The translations under genes were made by a program, and so were the position numbers. DNA of 64,000 nt from Fluviicola taffensis DSM 16823 (GTDB taxonomy: Bacteria; Bacteroidota; Bacteroidia; Flavobacteriales_D; Crocinitomicaceae), in NCBI RefSeq assembly GCF_000194605.1, contig NC_015321.1:4154001-4218000 (forward strand), in the 5' to 3' direction. Below are positions 35,872-45,677 of the stretch, one piece after another. The notes beneath the pieces are model-generated. The model did no database searches and was not told where the DNA came from. It worked only from the letters and a program-made list of their open reading frames with translations. Numbering within the stretch: position 1 is the stretch's first letter; each line of letters starts with the position of its first letter.

Positions 35872-36930
35872 TTATTTCTTCACCAACGCCACATCCTTGA
35901 TTGAATCTAATGTTGGTTCAATAACCCAAGTACCTGACTTATCAATCAACCCCCATTTTCCATTCAATTTTGCAGCTGCATAACCGTTGTGAAAATCACG
36001 CACATCTTCAAATTTCGGTTCAATTACCCATTCGCCAGTTTTATCGTAAAACCCTTTCTGGGATCCTTTTTTTCCTTCAGCAAGTCCTTCTGAGAAATCA
36101 CCCCAAACCAATGTATCATCAATCGTGATTATGTCTCCATCTTTATTCACATAACACCACTTTTCTGATTTTTTCACACGAGCAAGTCCACTTACTTTAT
36201 CAAAATCTTTTGCTGCTTCAAACTGTGGTTCAATAACCCATTTTCCACTTTTGTCGATATACCCTACTTTTTTATCAAACGTTTTTGCCCATGCAATTCC
36301 ATTTTTAAAATATCCTACACCTTCAAATTGCGGTTGTATGGCAATTTTTCCATCCTCATTAATGAATCCCATTTTATTGTCAGCAATTTTTATTGGAGCC
36401 AAACCTTCTGAGAAATCTCTTACATCAATTGCTGGAACTTCAATTGCCTTTTCAACTCCCGATTTATTGATTACTAAAAACTCCTTTCCTTTTTTCACGG
36501 CAGCAAACCCACCATTGAAATCATTTCCATCATCATATATCGCTGGGATGACCATTTTCCCTTCAGCGTTCATATAGCCCCATTTTCTATTTTCAAGTTG
36601 TAGCAATGCTAATCCATCTTGAAAACCACTTACAGCAAAACCCAATCCATCCTTAATAGCAAACTTGGGTTGTTCAGCAACTAATTGTTTATTATCCATA
36701 TCAATAAACTGATATTGGCGCGCTTTCGCATTAAAAACGACAGCATATCCATTGGAAGAAAATGGATGGCACTTTTCGTGTTGAGCTGGAATAATTAGTT
36801 TTCCATCAATTCCTGCATACCCCCAAGTTTTACTTCCAGCGGGTTTTACTTGGACGATTAATGTTTGAGCTTGAAGTAAAAGTGTATTCGCAAGAAATGT
36901 AATCGCAATGAATAGTTTTTTATGAATCAT
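35872..36930 (-). CDS. WG repeat protein
   Basis: A 352-residue secreted or periplasmic protein with a signal peptide (1-21, ANTLLLQAQ) and about nine WG (KWG) repeats of about 35 residues, such as WGYMNAEGKMVIPAIYDD, VGYIDKSGKWVIEPQFEAAKDF and KGFYDKTGEWVIEPKFEDVRDF. The repeats fill the whole mature protein, giving a propeller- or solenoid-like module. Function of WG repeats is not established. It is transcribed alone, with a terminator behind it. Confidence 0.88.
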   Translation of the reverse strand: MIHKKLFIAITFLANTLLLQAQTLIVQVKPAGSKTWGYAGIDGKLIIPAQHEKCHPFSSNGYAVVFNAKARQYQFIDMDNKQLVAEQPKFAIKDGLGFAVSGFQDGLALLQLENRKWGYMNAEGKMVIPAIYDDGNDFNGGFAAVKKGKEFLVINKSGVEKAIEVPAIDVRDFSEGLAPIKIADNKMGFINEDGKIAIQPQFEGVGYFKNGIAWAKTFDKKVGYIDKSGKWVIEPQFEAAKDFDKVSGLARVKKSEKWCYVNKDGDIITIDDTLVWGDFSEGLAEGKKGSQKGFYDKTGEWVIEPKFEDVRDFHNGYAAAKLNGKWGLIDKSGTWVIEPTLDSIKDVALVKK

Positions 36931-37304
36931 AATCCTAAATTTAAGTCCCCTAAATATAGTCTAAATTTAAACAACGTATTTTAAGAATTGTTAAATCCGT
37001 CGAATTTACTAATCGACAATTCTTCGAAAATCGAATCAAAACACACCTCCATTCCAGAATAAGCCAACCGATATAAACAACTAATTATTAACGGAAAAAC
37101 TATTTTTATCGAACTATATTTTCGAGAACTTTACACGTTGAACGAACTTTTCTGCAATTGCATCGTCTATGTCTTGTAACAAGCATTTAGAAGATAGAGT
37201 TATCTGCAATTACACAAGAATTGGAGGATTTATGAAGTTTCAACCTCGTTCTTGGTTAACACATATTATAGCTCTATCTTGAAACGAATATCTGACGCCA
37301 ATTG
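36931..37304. other. Intergenic gap between divergent genes
   Basis: About 370 bp between the divergent WG-repeat and T9SS genes. No gene in any frame and no TANNTTTG match close to either start that I can defend. It should hold both promoters. Confidence 0.5.
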
Positions 37305-40300
37305 ATGAAACTACTTGTAATAATATCCTGCACACTATTTATCGCCAATTCTTGGGGGCAAACTTGGGGTGCTAGTACTTTTAGTCAAACTACTAATGAA
37401 AACACAGATGTAGAAGTAAACAACCTCAATGAATCCTATGTTGCTGGCTATATTTCAGGACAAACGTCATTCGGTTCTTCAAATTCTATTTCGAATACAT
37501 TTGGAAACACTGATGCTATTATTACAAAATATAATCCTGCAGGAGGAGTTGTATGGATCAAACAATTCGGAGGGACACTCGCAGATCGAGCAATTGATTT
37601 AGCTATTGGACCAGATCAAAACATTGTAGTTACAGGTCAGTTTTTCGGATCAGTTACTTTTGGGGGAACTACACTTGTTTCTTCCTCCAATTCAAAAGAT
37701 ATTTTCATCGTAAAGCTAAATCCAGCAGGAAATGTAATCTGGGCTCGAAAAGAAGGTGGAAATTTAGCAGACAATGGATACAAATTAACTATCGATAATT
37801 TAAATAACATTTTATTAACAGGTGAATATCAGGGAACTGCGACCATTGGAAGCAATACGTTTACAAGTACAAATGATCCAAACACAGGCCTTCCCTCTTT
37901 CGATTTGTTTATCTCAAAATATGACCCAAGTGGAAATCCAATTTGGTCATTGAGTGGTTATGCTGACTTTGATGATCGAGGTTTAGCAGTGGATGTTGAT
38001 GCCCAAAACAACATCTTTTTTGCAGGTCAATTTTCAGACACCCTTAATTTCGCATCAAATACTTACAACAACAATGGTATCAATATTGGGTTTCTTTGCA
38101 AGCTAAATCCAGCTGGACAATTGCAATTTTTTCATTTATTGAAAGCAGGTTATACCTTACCAAATGATTTAGAAGTAAATCAAAATAATGAACCTATCTT
38201 GATTGGTGATTTCTTAGGGAACATGAATTATTACGATCAAAATGGTGCGAATAGTATTCAAAACCCTTACGACAAACAAATTTTCATTTTAAAGACAAGT
38301 AATACAGGGCAATATATTTGGAATAATACCTTAGGTTCAACCAACGAGCTTTCTGCTAAATCCCTGTCTATAGATGCAATTAATAATATTTTTGTGACCG
38401 GATATTTCAAATGTGATTTATCTGAAATTCAAGACGTTTCGGAAAATTTATTTAACTCAATTGGATTCAAAGATCCGTATTTATTAAAAGTTACAAATAC
38501 GGGAACTCGTTCGTACATCAAACAATTTGGCAGTAAACTTGATGACGAAGGAAAAGGAATTGGCATCAATCAAGTCGATAAGCCACTGATTTGCGGAAGT
38601 TATACCGCTGATTTAAACTTCTCACCAGGATCAAATGCTCCCGCTTTAGGATACGACAATTTCACTTTCAATCCGTATTACGGAATGGAACCCTATCACG
38701 TCTATTTAGTTGGAGATCAAAGTAGAAATTCCTTTTTAACCAATCAGGTCAACAGCACTGCAGGAGATTACAATTACTACAAAACTCCTTCAGCCGACTC
38801 GCTAGTAGGTTATATACATGCTGAGGAAGCCGAACACTATGTAACCGTAGTTGGAGATACCGTTCACTTTTGTACAGATGCCGTTTTGTATTATGAAACG
38901 CTAACCCACAATCATTTTGGACCAAGTTATACCAGTACTTGGTACGATGGAAGTCAAAACATCACCAATGTAATCACCAATTCAGGGACCTATTGGGTGA
39001 AACATGACCGCGATGATGCTTGTGAAATGGATATGGATTCTATTATTGCAATCAAAGAAACGCTGCCAAATCTCCCTTTATTATCTGATGATCACAATGT
39101 AAATGTCCTCAATCCTGGTCCTAATTACAACAACTATCATTTTTGTTATCCAGAAGGAGCGATCATTAATTTCTCAAATATTGATCCTGGCACAACGATT
39201 ACAACGATTGGTAATGCTGTTACTTTTCATGGTCCTGGACCACATTTATTGAATCAAGAATTACAGTATTTTGTTCAAGCTACTAATCAATATTGTTTGA
39301 GTACAGGTATGTTTATCTTTCAACATGATTTTGCAGAACCACACGACAGTATCTCGCTTTCCATAGCGATGAATACGACGTGCCCAACAGGTGATTCCAT
39401 TGAAATTTGTCAAAATATACCTGTGCAATTTCATGGAATTGATTTGATCATTAATCCATTGGGGAATTTCTATCCATCCGTTTATCCACCTATTGATACT
39501 GTTATCTGGATAATTGATGGTGTTCCTCACATCAATTATGATACAGCCTCCACTCTCTTCAATACGACTGTAACTGGTTGGCATACGGTGCAAATAAAGG
39601 TAATTAAAGGATATGAAAATGTTTGTGGAATTGACACAACTGTTTATACTGCAACTAAACAATTTTATATAAAAGTGAATCCAAATCCGACTTGGGGAAC
39701 AACAATAGGTGGAGGAAATTTACTCTGTCCAAATGATTCAGAGTATTTAGTTGCAGAAAATCCACATCCTAGTCTCAGTTGGTCTGGCTCCAATATTTTA
39801 TGGAATAATGGAGCCGATAGTATTGAAGTAAATGCTCCAGGTTGGTATAACTATACCGGAATCATTGTTGATCCGATAACAACCTGCAGTTCTTACATTG
39901 TTTTTAATCATTATATTTCAGTGAAAGTGCCACCAAATATTACTTCGTTACCTGGTGATGCGGTTATTTGTCCTTTTGATTCTTTATTGATGTCAGTACC
40001 TAATACATTTGTTGGTTATTTGTGGATGGGGCCAAATGGAGATACTTTATCGACTTTGTCAACGTGTTATACAGATCAAATTGGAAGCTATGTATGCGTT
40101 TTAACAGATGCCGATGGTTGTGTGTTGAGTACTCCTCCGTTCGAAGTTTTTGAATATTCTACACCAACAATTTCAATCCTACCGAATGCAACTATCTGTT
40201 CCAATGAAAATGTAGAAATTCAGATAAACTCTTCTGGAAACGCATCAATTCTATGGTTAAATACGGGATCCACAAGTGATCATTTAGTGACCAATGTTCC

Positions 40301-42005
40301 AGGAGTTTATGTCATTCAAATTAGCCAATGTGGTGTTACAATCTTAGACAGTGTTACAATCATCAACGGGTCTTTCAATGCTACTATTTCTGTATCTGAT
40401 TCTGTATTGTGTTTTGGAGACACTGCAGTATTCACAGGATCTGCTACAGGAGCAAGTTATGAATGGAATTCTGGACCTATAACTGGTCCTACATTTTCAA
40501 CAGTCACTGGTGGTTCTTATTCTGCTTTGGTTACCAATCAATATGGTTGTACAGCACAAACTAATACCATAAATATTACCAATGTGCCTGGAAGCACGCC
40601 TCCAATGATTGCTTCTCAAACGGTTTGTCCAGGTGCAAATGTAACTCTTCAAACAGCACCTCCAATTACCATAAATTGGTATTCAACCGACACTAATTTA
40701 ATTCAGACAACTAACTCTATTTCGCTTCAAAATATTCAGCAAGACACCAGCTTTTTGATTTCCAATACAAGCCCAAACAGCATTTGTGGATTCACGTATT
40801 CTTTAGTAGAAATTTCATTGGCAGTTCCTTCTGGCTTAATTGACATTATTGGTGATTCAATCTTGTGTATCAATGAAAACGGAGTGTTTTATGCGAATAC
40901 GACGGATAACATTGAATGGTTTTCTGGTTCCACATCTTTAGGGTCTGCAAATCCTATCACAATCCCTTTTAGCACTTTAAATACAAACCCTATCTTCTCT
41001 TTACACTCAAGTAATATCTGTTTTAACGCCATTCAATTTGACAGTGTTTCAATCATTGCTCCAACTATACTGCAACTTTCAGATGATACTTTGAGTCTTT
41101 GCTACTTTGAGTCTGAAACTGTTTTCCTCACCAATAACAACCTCCAAACTGTTACTTGGACTGGAAACTTCGGAACAATCACTGATGATGATTTAACCGT
41201 TCATGGAAACACTACTTATACTCCAATTACAGTAACCGCAGTGGATGATTTTGGTTGTCAGACTCAATCAGCAATCTTGATTGTTCAAACAGGAAATTAC
41301 GAATTAACGACATCCATAAACTTCCCTAACTTTTGTCCTGGGACGATTGGAAATCTGTCAGGGAATACCACTTCTGACAGTGTTTTGTGGATTACACCAT
41401 TCGGAAACAGTAGCGTGAATCCGCTTTCTTTCACATTAAGTCAGCAAAACTCGGGTAACTTCTATTTGAGAACTTGGGATGAAATGGGTTGTGTTTATAT
41501 CGACACCTTGACAATTCCAATCTCACCTGTTCCAAGTTTAGATATTTTACCCGATACCGTTTTCTGTGCGAATGATATTTACACCTTCTACTTCCCGCAA
41601 GATGTAAACACATATTATTGGACAACTTACGGAAACAACACCAATATTCCCATTACCTATGATCAGGAATTGATTTTAAATGTAGTTACTCCAGATGGCT
41701 GTACAGCTTCTGATACATTGATTGTTCATGCAGTGAATTGCGATGATGAAATTCCAAATATCATCACACCGAATGGAGATGGAACCAACGATTTCTTTAT
41801 CATAGATGATGCTTATTCGCAATTAGGAAATACGCTTATTATTATCAATCGTTGGGGAAATAAAATGTTTGAAGCGAGTCCTTACCTAAACAATTGGAAT
41901 GGTGAAGGAGCTTCTGATGGGGTTTATTTCTATTTGTATTATCCAACGGGGATTAAAAATCCGAGTAATGTCAAGCATGGTTTTGTACATGTGTTTGGGA
42001 ATTAA
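37305..42005 (+). CDS. Giant T9SS type B surface protein with SBBP repeats
   Basis: A 1566-residue exported protein. It has a signal peptide (MKLLVIISCTLFIANSWGQ), then SBBP-type beta-propeller repeats from about 25 to 470 (units like DAIITKYNPAGGVVWIKQFGG, DLFISKYDPSGNPIWSL, DPYLLKVTNTGTRSYIKQFGS). About 1000 residues of Ig/PKD-like modules follow, many starting with a Cys-containing strand (ILPNATICSNENVEI, VSDSVLCFGDTAVF, ILPDTVFCANDIYTF). It ends in a gliding-motility-type CTD (IPNIITPNGDGTNDFFII ... LIIINRWGNKMFEASPYLNNWNGE ... SDGVYFYLYYP), the type B T9SS signal. It is probably an adhesin or surface fibre. The start is the ATG at 37305, directly after a TTG in frame. A weak 6 bp hairpin at 42081-42101 may end the transcript. 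Confidence 0.92.
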   Translation: MKLLVIISCTLFIANSWGQTWGASTFSQTTNENTDVEVNNLNESYVAGYISGQTSFGSSNSISNTFGNTDAIITKYNPAGGVVWIKQFGGTLADRAIDLAIGPDQNIVVTGQFFGSVTFGGTTLVSSSNSKDIFIVKLNPAGNVIWARKEGGNLADNGYKLTIDNLNNILLTGEYQGTATIGSNTFTSTNDPNTGLPSFDLFISKYDPSGNPIWSLSGYADFDDRGLAVDVDAQNNIFFAGQFSDTLNFASNTYNNNGINIGFLCKLNPAGQLQFFHLLKAGYTLPNDLEVNQNNEPILIGDFLGNMNYYDQNGANSIQNPYDKQIFILKTSNTGQYIWNNTLGSTNELSAKSLSIDAINNIFVTGYFKCDLSEIQDVSENLFNSIGFKDPYLLKVTNTGTRSYIKQFGSKLDDEGKGIGINQVDKPLICGSYTADLNFSPGSNAPALGYDNFTFNPYYGMEPYHVYLVGDQSRNSFLTNQVNSTAGDYNYYKTPSADSLVGYIHAEEAEHYVTVVGDTVHFCTDAVLYYETLTHNHFGPSYTSTWYDGSQNITNVITNSGTYWVKHDRDDACEMDMDSIIAIKETLPNLPLLSDDHNVNVLNPGPNYNNYHFCYPEGAIINFSNIDPGTTITTIGNAVTFHGPGPHLLNQELQYFVQATNQYCLSTGMFIFQHDFAEPHDSISLSIAMNTTCPTGDSIEICQNIPVQFHGIDLIINPLGNFYPSVYPPIDTVIWIIDGVPHINYDTASTLFNTTVTGWHTVQIKVIKGYENVCGIDTTVYTATKQFYIKVNPNPTWGTTIGGGNLLCPNDSEYLVAENPHPSLSWSGSNILWNNGADSIEVNAPGWYNYTGIIVDPITTCSSYIVFNHYISVKVPPNITSLPGDAVICPFDSLLMSVPNTFVGYLWMGPNGDTLSTLSTCYTDQIGSYVCVLTDADGCVLSTPPFEVFEYSTPTISILPNATICSNENVEIQINSSGNASILWLNTGSTSDHLVTNVPGVYVIQISQCGVTILDSVTIINGSFNATISVSDSVLCFGDTAVFTGSATGASYEWNSGPITGPTFSTVTGGSYSALVTNQYGCTAQTNTINITNVPGSTPPMIASQTVCPGANVTLQTAPPITINWYSTDTNLIQTTNSISLQNIQQDTSFLISNTSPNSICGFTYSLVEISLAVPSGLIDIIGDSILCINENGVFYANTTDNIEWFSGSTSLGSANPITIPFSTLNTNPIFSLHSSNICFNAIQFDSVSIIAPTILQLSDDTLSLCYFESETVFLTNNNLQTVTWTGNFGTITDDDLTVHGNTTYTPITVTAVDDFGCQTQSAILIVQTGNYELTTSINFPNFCPGTIGNLSGNTTSDSVLWITPFGNSSVNPLSFTLSQQNSGNFYLRTWDEMGCVYIDTLTIPISPVPSLDILPDTVFCANDIYTFYFPQDVNTYYWTTYGNNTNIPITYDQELILNVVTPDGCTASDTLIVHAVNCDDEIPNIITPNGDGTNDFFIIDDAYSQLGNTLIIINRWGNKMFEASPYLNNWNGEGASDGVYFYLYYPTGIKNPSNVKHGFVHVFGN

Positions 42006-42189
42006 CTAAATTAGGCAAACGCTTTTAGGCAAGATTGAAAAATAATATTCATTCAGAATAAATGATTGAAAACCATTGAAAACCCTTATAAACAGAGGGT
42101 TGTTTGCAATATCGCGAACATGCAACCAATTGGCTAGATTTGACAGTTTTATTAGGTACAATACAACAATGAAGACTCAATAAACTCAA

Positions 42190-42492
42190 TTAAACACTAC
42201 TAACCAAAGCTTGAGTACTGACCTTTTCTTTCCGTAATCGTTTTACAACCAACAAGCAGATAATTCCAATGCACAGCCAAATCATATCTACAGAGAAGAT
42301 TACGTATTCTCCGTTAATCCAGGTTCTCCAAAACCAATTTCCAGAACTTATTCCATTTACTACTGGAATGAATAAACCCAGAGTTCCTCCAGTAAGCAAA
42401 CAGAATTTATTGGTGAGAGGATTGTACTTTATAGACAGAGCAAGATGATTAGAAAGAACCAACCCAAGAAAAATTAGTAATTCTAGATAGAA
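42190..42492 (-). pseudogene. Possible remnant of a membrane protein (PepSY-associated TM type?)
   Basis: An open frame of about 100 codons with no ATG; the only start-like codon is a TTG at 42462. The translation, from about FYLELLIFLGLVLSNHLALSIKYNPLTN onward, reads as the last three membrane helices of a larger protein, including GLFIPVVNGISSGNWFWRTWINGEYVIFSVDMIWLCIGIICLLVV. It resembles the C-terminal end of PepSY-associated membrane proteins by memory only. An in-frame TGA at 42493-42495 (read on the minus strand) cuts it off, and no upstream part is found. It may be a 5'-deleted remnant, or a real small membrane protein using TTG. Confidence 0.4.
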
Positions 42493-42744
42493 TCAAGCTA
42501 TTCCTCAAACGATTCTAGTAGAATTTTACAAAGCATGAAACTGGCTATTGTAATTAGAAATATGACCAAACCAATCACTTTCAAGATAAATAAACCAAAA
42601 ATCATTTTTCAAAGCTATTGGGAGAATTCCCAAATTTTCGGCAAAACTAAATCTTTGGTACAGGAAGCCATATACCTGAATTGAGGTATACGATTAATCA
42701 CTACACCTTTGGAAAGGTATTTGAGCTAAAAAAATGGTTGTTAA

Positions 42745-43203
42745 CTAATTATTCCAAAGAATGTAAGCGTTCAGCGAAGTGGCAATAATCATCCAAATGA
42801 GATAAGGAAGAATTAATGCAGATTTTGCTTTCAAATTCGACCAATAACGAAAACAAAACAGGGCAATTAAAATTGTTAATGCAGTGATAATAACTAATCC
42901 TGTAGCGACATGATGAAAGTAAAAGAAAATTGGATTCCATAATACGTTCAAAACCCATTGGAGACTGAATAAAATAATCAATACTCGAAGGTTTCGTACT
43001 ATTTTAACAGCAAAAGCCATATAGATCGCAAAACAAATCATGATACTTGTCCATGCTGCGCCAAATACCCAGCCAGGAGGAGTCCACGGCGCTTTATTCA
43101 AGGAAGCATACCATTCTGATGGAACACCTTTTCCGGTGAAATAGCCGCCAATTCCCAATGCTGCAAAGTTGATGACCAGAAATAAAAATATTCTTAAAAT
43201 CAT
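42745..43203 (-). CDS. tspO: TspO/MBR family protein
   Basis: A 152-residue tryptophan-rich sensory/translocator protein with five membrane helices. Family signatures are WYASLNKAPWTPPGWVFGAAWTSIM (about 31-55; key Pro39, Trp40, Pro42, Gly44), QWVLNVLWNPIFF (about 101-113) and the closing LPYLIWMIIATSLNAYILWNN. TspO proteins bind porphyrins and cholesterol-like ligands and are linked to light, oxygen and stress responses. The length is canonical. It lies downstream of the TonB receptor in the same direction, separated by about 180 bp without terminator, so cotranscription is possible. Confidence 0.93.
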   Translation of the reverse strand: MILRIFLFLVINFAALGIGGYFTGKGVPSEWYASLNKAPWTPPGWVFGAAWTSIMICFAIYMAFAVKIVRNLRVLIILFSLQWVLNVLWNPIFFYFHHVATGLVIITALTILIALFCFRYWSNLKAKSALILPYLIWMIIATSLNAYILWNN

Positions 43204-43382
43204 ACTTCTTCGTTTTAAGATAAAACAAACTCCTTGCTATTTTGTTCAAAAAAGCAGGTAATAAAGTACTTTTCAAAAAATTTCAACAAGGAAATGAATC
43301 CACCAGCGGATCAAAAGTTGTATAATGGAGGGGATTCACTCAAAATGATTTTTAAACCGCAACAGAAGGATTAAAAGCTTCA

Positions 43383-45650
43383 TCAAAACATAAACTTCAC
43401 TTGAAGTCGGCATGAAAATGGCGTTCCTGGCGTAAAATGAATTTCACTCACTGGTTGAGCTTCATCTTTTAAGCGAGATTCCGTTAAAAACTGAGTTTCA
43501 TTCCATTTCACATTGAAAATATTGTTTACAATTGCAGTAACCACAAAAGATTTGCGCTGATATCCAACAGTAAAGTCGTTTACAAAATATCCTTTCGCAA
43601 TCACACTATTGTCTTCGTTCGCAGCTCTATGTCCCATGTATCTGTAAGAAATAGTCGTGAATATTCCTTTTTTGAAATTCAATTGAACTTTTCCATCTGA
43701 AGTGAAAGTTGGAGCCAAAGGAATGAAATTTTGGCCTTTGGGTTCCGACACTGAACGCGCATGCGAGTAATTCAAGTTGGAATATAAAAACAACCATTTG
43801 TAAGGTTGAAATGTCAACCCAACATCGAACCCCAATCGTTGTGACTGACCGCTTGGTTCTACAATTCCTGCATCTCCAACATACACGAATTCTTGTTCGG
43901 AAAATAAATACCACAAAGCACCATTGAATAAGAGATTTTTGGTCAATTTCCAAGTCGCTCCCAAATCCGATCCGTAAGCCAAAGGCAATGCTTTTTTCGT
44001 TAAATTATCAGATGACAACAGTACACGGGCATCGTTGGAATGGTAACCAATCCCCGATTTTAAATAAAGCTGTACATTGTCTGTAGCATTGAATAAAAGC
44101 GTCAATTTCGGTAAAAAAACTGCTTGTGACAAACTTTTAGGTTGATACACACTGTCTTTCAAATTGTTGTAATAATAATTGACATTATCACCTCTCAAAG
44201 CAATATTCAAGACAAAACGGTTGATTTCCAATTTTCCTGAAACATATCCAAAAATATTGGTTTGATTGATATTACCTAATTGAACCTGATCTCTCACAAA
44301 AATGCGCCCTGTTGTTTTAGCCAATCCAATATTATTGATATCATCGTAGCGAAAACCAGCTCCTCCCGTAAAGGTGAAAATAGTGTTTTCTTTCAAAGTA
44401 ATCAGTTTTTTGTATTCTGATTTTCCTCCGTATATTTTCCGACTTTCGTATTGGTGAATTTGATCCCCATTGATGGAATCTTCCAAGAAAAAAGTAAAAT
44501 TGGAGAAGAGAGAGAAATCATAAAACGACGCATAAAAATCACTTTTCAAAGAGGAAGAAGCATTTATTTTTTGAATGACACCCAATTGCACATTTGTTCT
44601 AGAGGTATTCCCTCCTTCGGTATTGTCAATGGACCCAAAACGACTTATACTCCCATCTGCAACTGCCCTGTCTGGAATTTGACCCGAAGCATTCCAACTA
44701 CTCTGAAAAGTAGAAGCAGAAAAACTTACTTTGAAATTTGGAGAAAGAACACCAGTATATTTCCCATAAAGATTAATTCGCTTGAAATCTTGCGGAGAAA
44801 CAAAGAAATTATCCGTTTGCAAATAATCTGCCGTGAAATAAGCATTGCTTCGTTGATTCTCCAAAACTTTGATTCCAGCTGTAATCTTTTTATGCTGAAA
44901 CATTCCATATTCCAAGGCTACAAAACTTTTCGCAAGTTGTTCTTTGGTTTGAAAATCTACAGAACCAGCCGTTGCTAAATCCCCTTTCGTTACATCATAG
45001 GGTCCTTTTTCAAAGTTGATTTTATCGACCACTTCTGGCATCACAAAATGAAAATCGGCATATCCCTGACCATGTGCATGAGAAACCATGTTTACTGGCA
45101 TTCCATCGAGGGAAAGTGCCACATCCGTTCCATGATCAATATCAAACCCACGTAAAAACAATTGTTCCGCTTTTCCTCCACCAGCATGTTGAGCAACGAA
45201 TAAACCTGGAACCAAAGTCAGTAACTCTTGAGCTGAACGAACAGGTTGCAAAGTCAAATTGATATTTGCACTCTGAGTCAACTGGGTTTTATTTCCAGTA
45301 ACTTTTACTTCGCTCAACTCAGTAGAATTCTCGACTAACTGAAATTGGAAATTCTTCTCAAAGTAGATTTCGTTGTCGATCAAGATGAATCGTTTTTGAA
45401 ATCCTTGACTTTCAATAAAAATAGAATCTCCTAAATGCACATCTGTTAAAACAAATTCTCCCAATCCATTTGTAATGCTGAATTTTGGATTTCCTTTGAG
45501 AGTTACCTTTGCTCCTGAAATTCCTTGGGATTGCTGGTCCGTTACAATTCCATTGATTCCGTGAGAGAATCCCCAATTTGACAAAAGAAGGATACTAAAA
45601 AGCAATACAAGTCTACTGCCACTGAAGGCCAATGAGTCAATATTTTTCAT
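43383..45650 (-). CDS. TonB-dependent outer-membrane receptor
   Basis: A 755-residue outer-membrane transporter. It has a signal peptide (about 1-30), a carboxypeptidase-regulatory-like N-terminal domain (NGIVTDQQSQGISGAKVTLKG ... VHLGDSIFIESQGFQKR, about 33-95), a plug domain (SAQELLTLVPGLFVAQHAGGGKAEQLFLRGFDIDHGTDVALSLDGMPVN, about 138-186, with Arg167-Gly168) and a 22-strand barrel ending in the aromatic RLQVKFMF. The short His-containing plug stretch (DIDHGTDV, VSHAHGQGYAD) is unusual and could favour metal or haem-type ligands, which is inference. It is the last gene of the run that includes the DUF4331 pair and the TPR lipoprotein. Confidence 0.93.
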   Translation of the reverse strand: MKNIDSLAFSGSRLVLLFSILLLSNWGFSHGINGIVTDQQSQGISGAKVTLKGNPKFSITNGLGEFVLTDVHLGDSIFIESQGFQKRFILIDNEIYFEKNFQFQLVENSTELSEVKVTGNKTQLTQSANINLTLQPVRSAQELLTLVPGLFVAQHAGGGKAEQLFLRGFDIDHGTDVALSLDGMPVNMVSHAHGQGYADFHFVMPEVVDKINFEKGPYDVTKGDLATAGSVDFQTKEQLAKSFVALEYGMFQHKKITAGIKVLENQRSNAYFTADYLQTDNFFVSPQDFKRINLYGKYTGVLSPNFKVSFSASTFQSSWNASGQIPDRAVADGSISRFGSIDNTEGGNTSRTNVQLGVIQKINASSSLKSDFYASFYDFSLFSNFTFFLEDSINGDQIHQYESRKIYGGKSEYKKLITLKENTIFTFTGGAGFRYDDINNIGLAKTTGRIFVRDQVQLGNINQTNIFGYVSGKLEINRFVLNIALRGDNVNYYYNNLKDSVYQPKSLSQAVFLPKLTLLFNATDNVQLYLKSGIGYHSNDARVLLSSDNLTKKALPLAYGSDLGATWKLTKNLLFNGALWYLFSEQEFVYVGDAGIVEPSGQSQRLGFDVGLTFQPYKWLFLYSNLNYSHARSVSEPKGQNFIPLAPTFTSDGKVQLNFKKGIFTTISYRYMGHRAANEDNSVIAKGYFVNDFTVGYQRKSFVVTAIVNNIFNVKWNETQFLTESRLKDEAQPVSEIHFTPGTPFSCRLQVKFMF

Positions 45651-45677
45651 AGCGTAAGGTTTATCGAGGTCTTTGAA

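Noticed and set aside
43295..43338. Inverted repeat TGAATCC/GGATTCA between tspO and the TonB receptor
   Set aside because: The arms are only 7 bp with a 30 nt loop; this can occur by chance.
44451..44978. A 175-codon plus-strand open frame inside the TonB receptor gene
   Set aside because: It is antisense to a clear TonB-dependent receptor and its translation lacks any domain or composition expected of a real protein.
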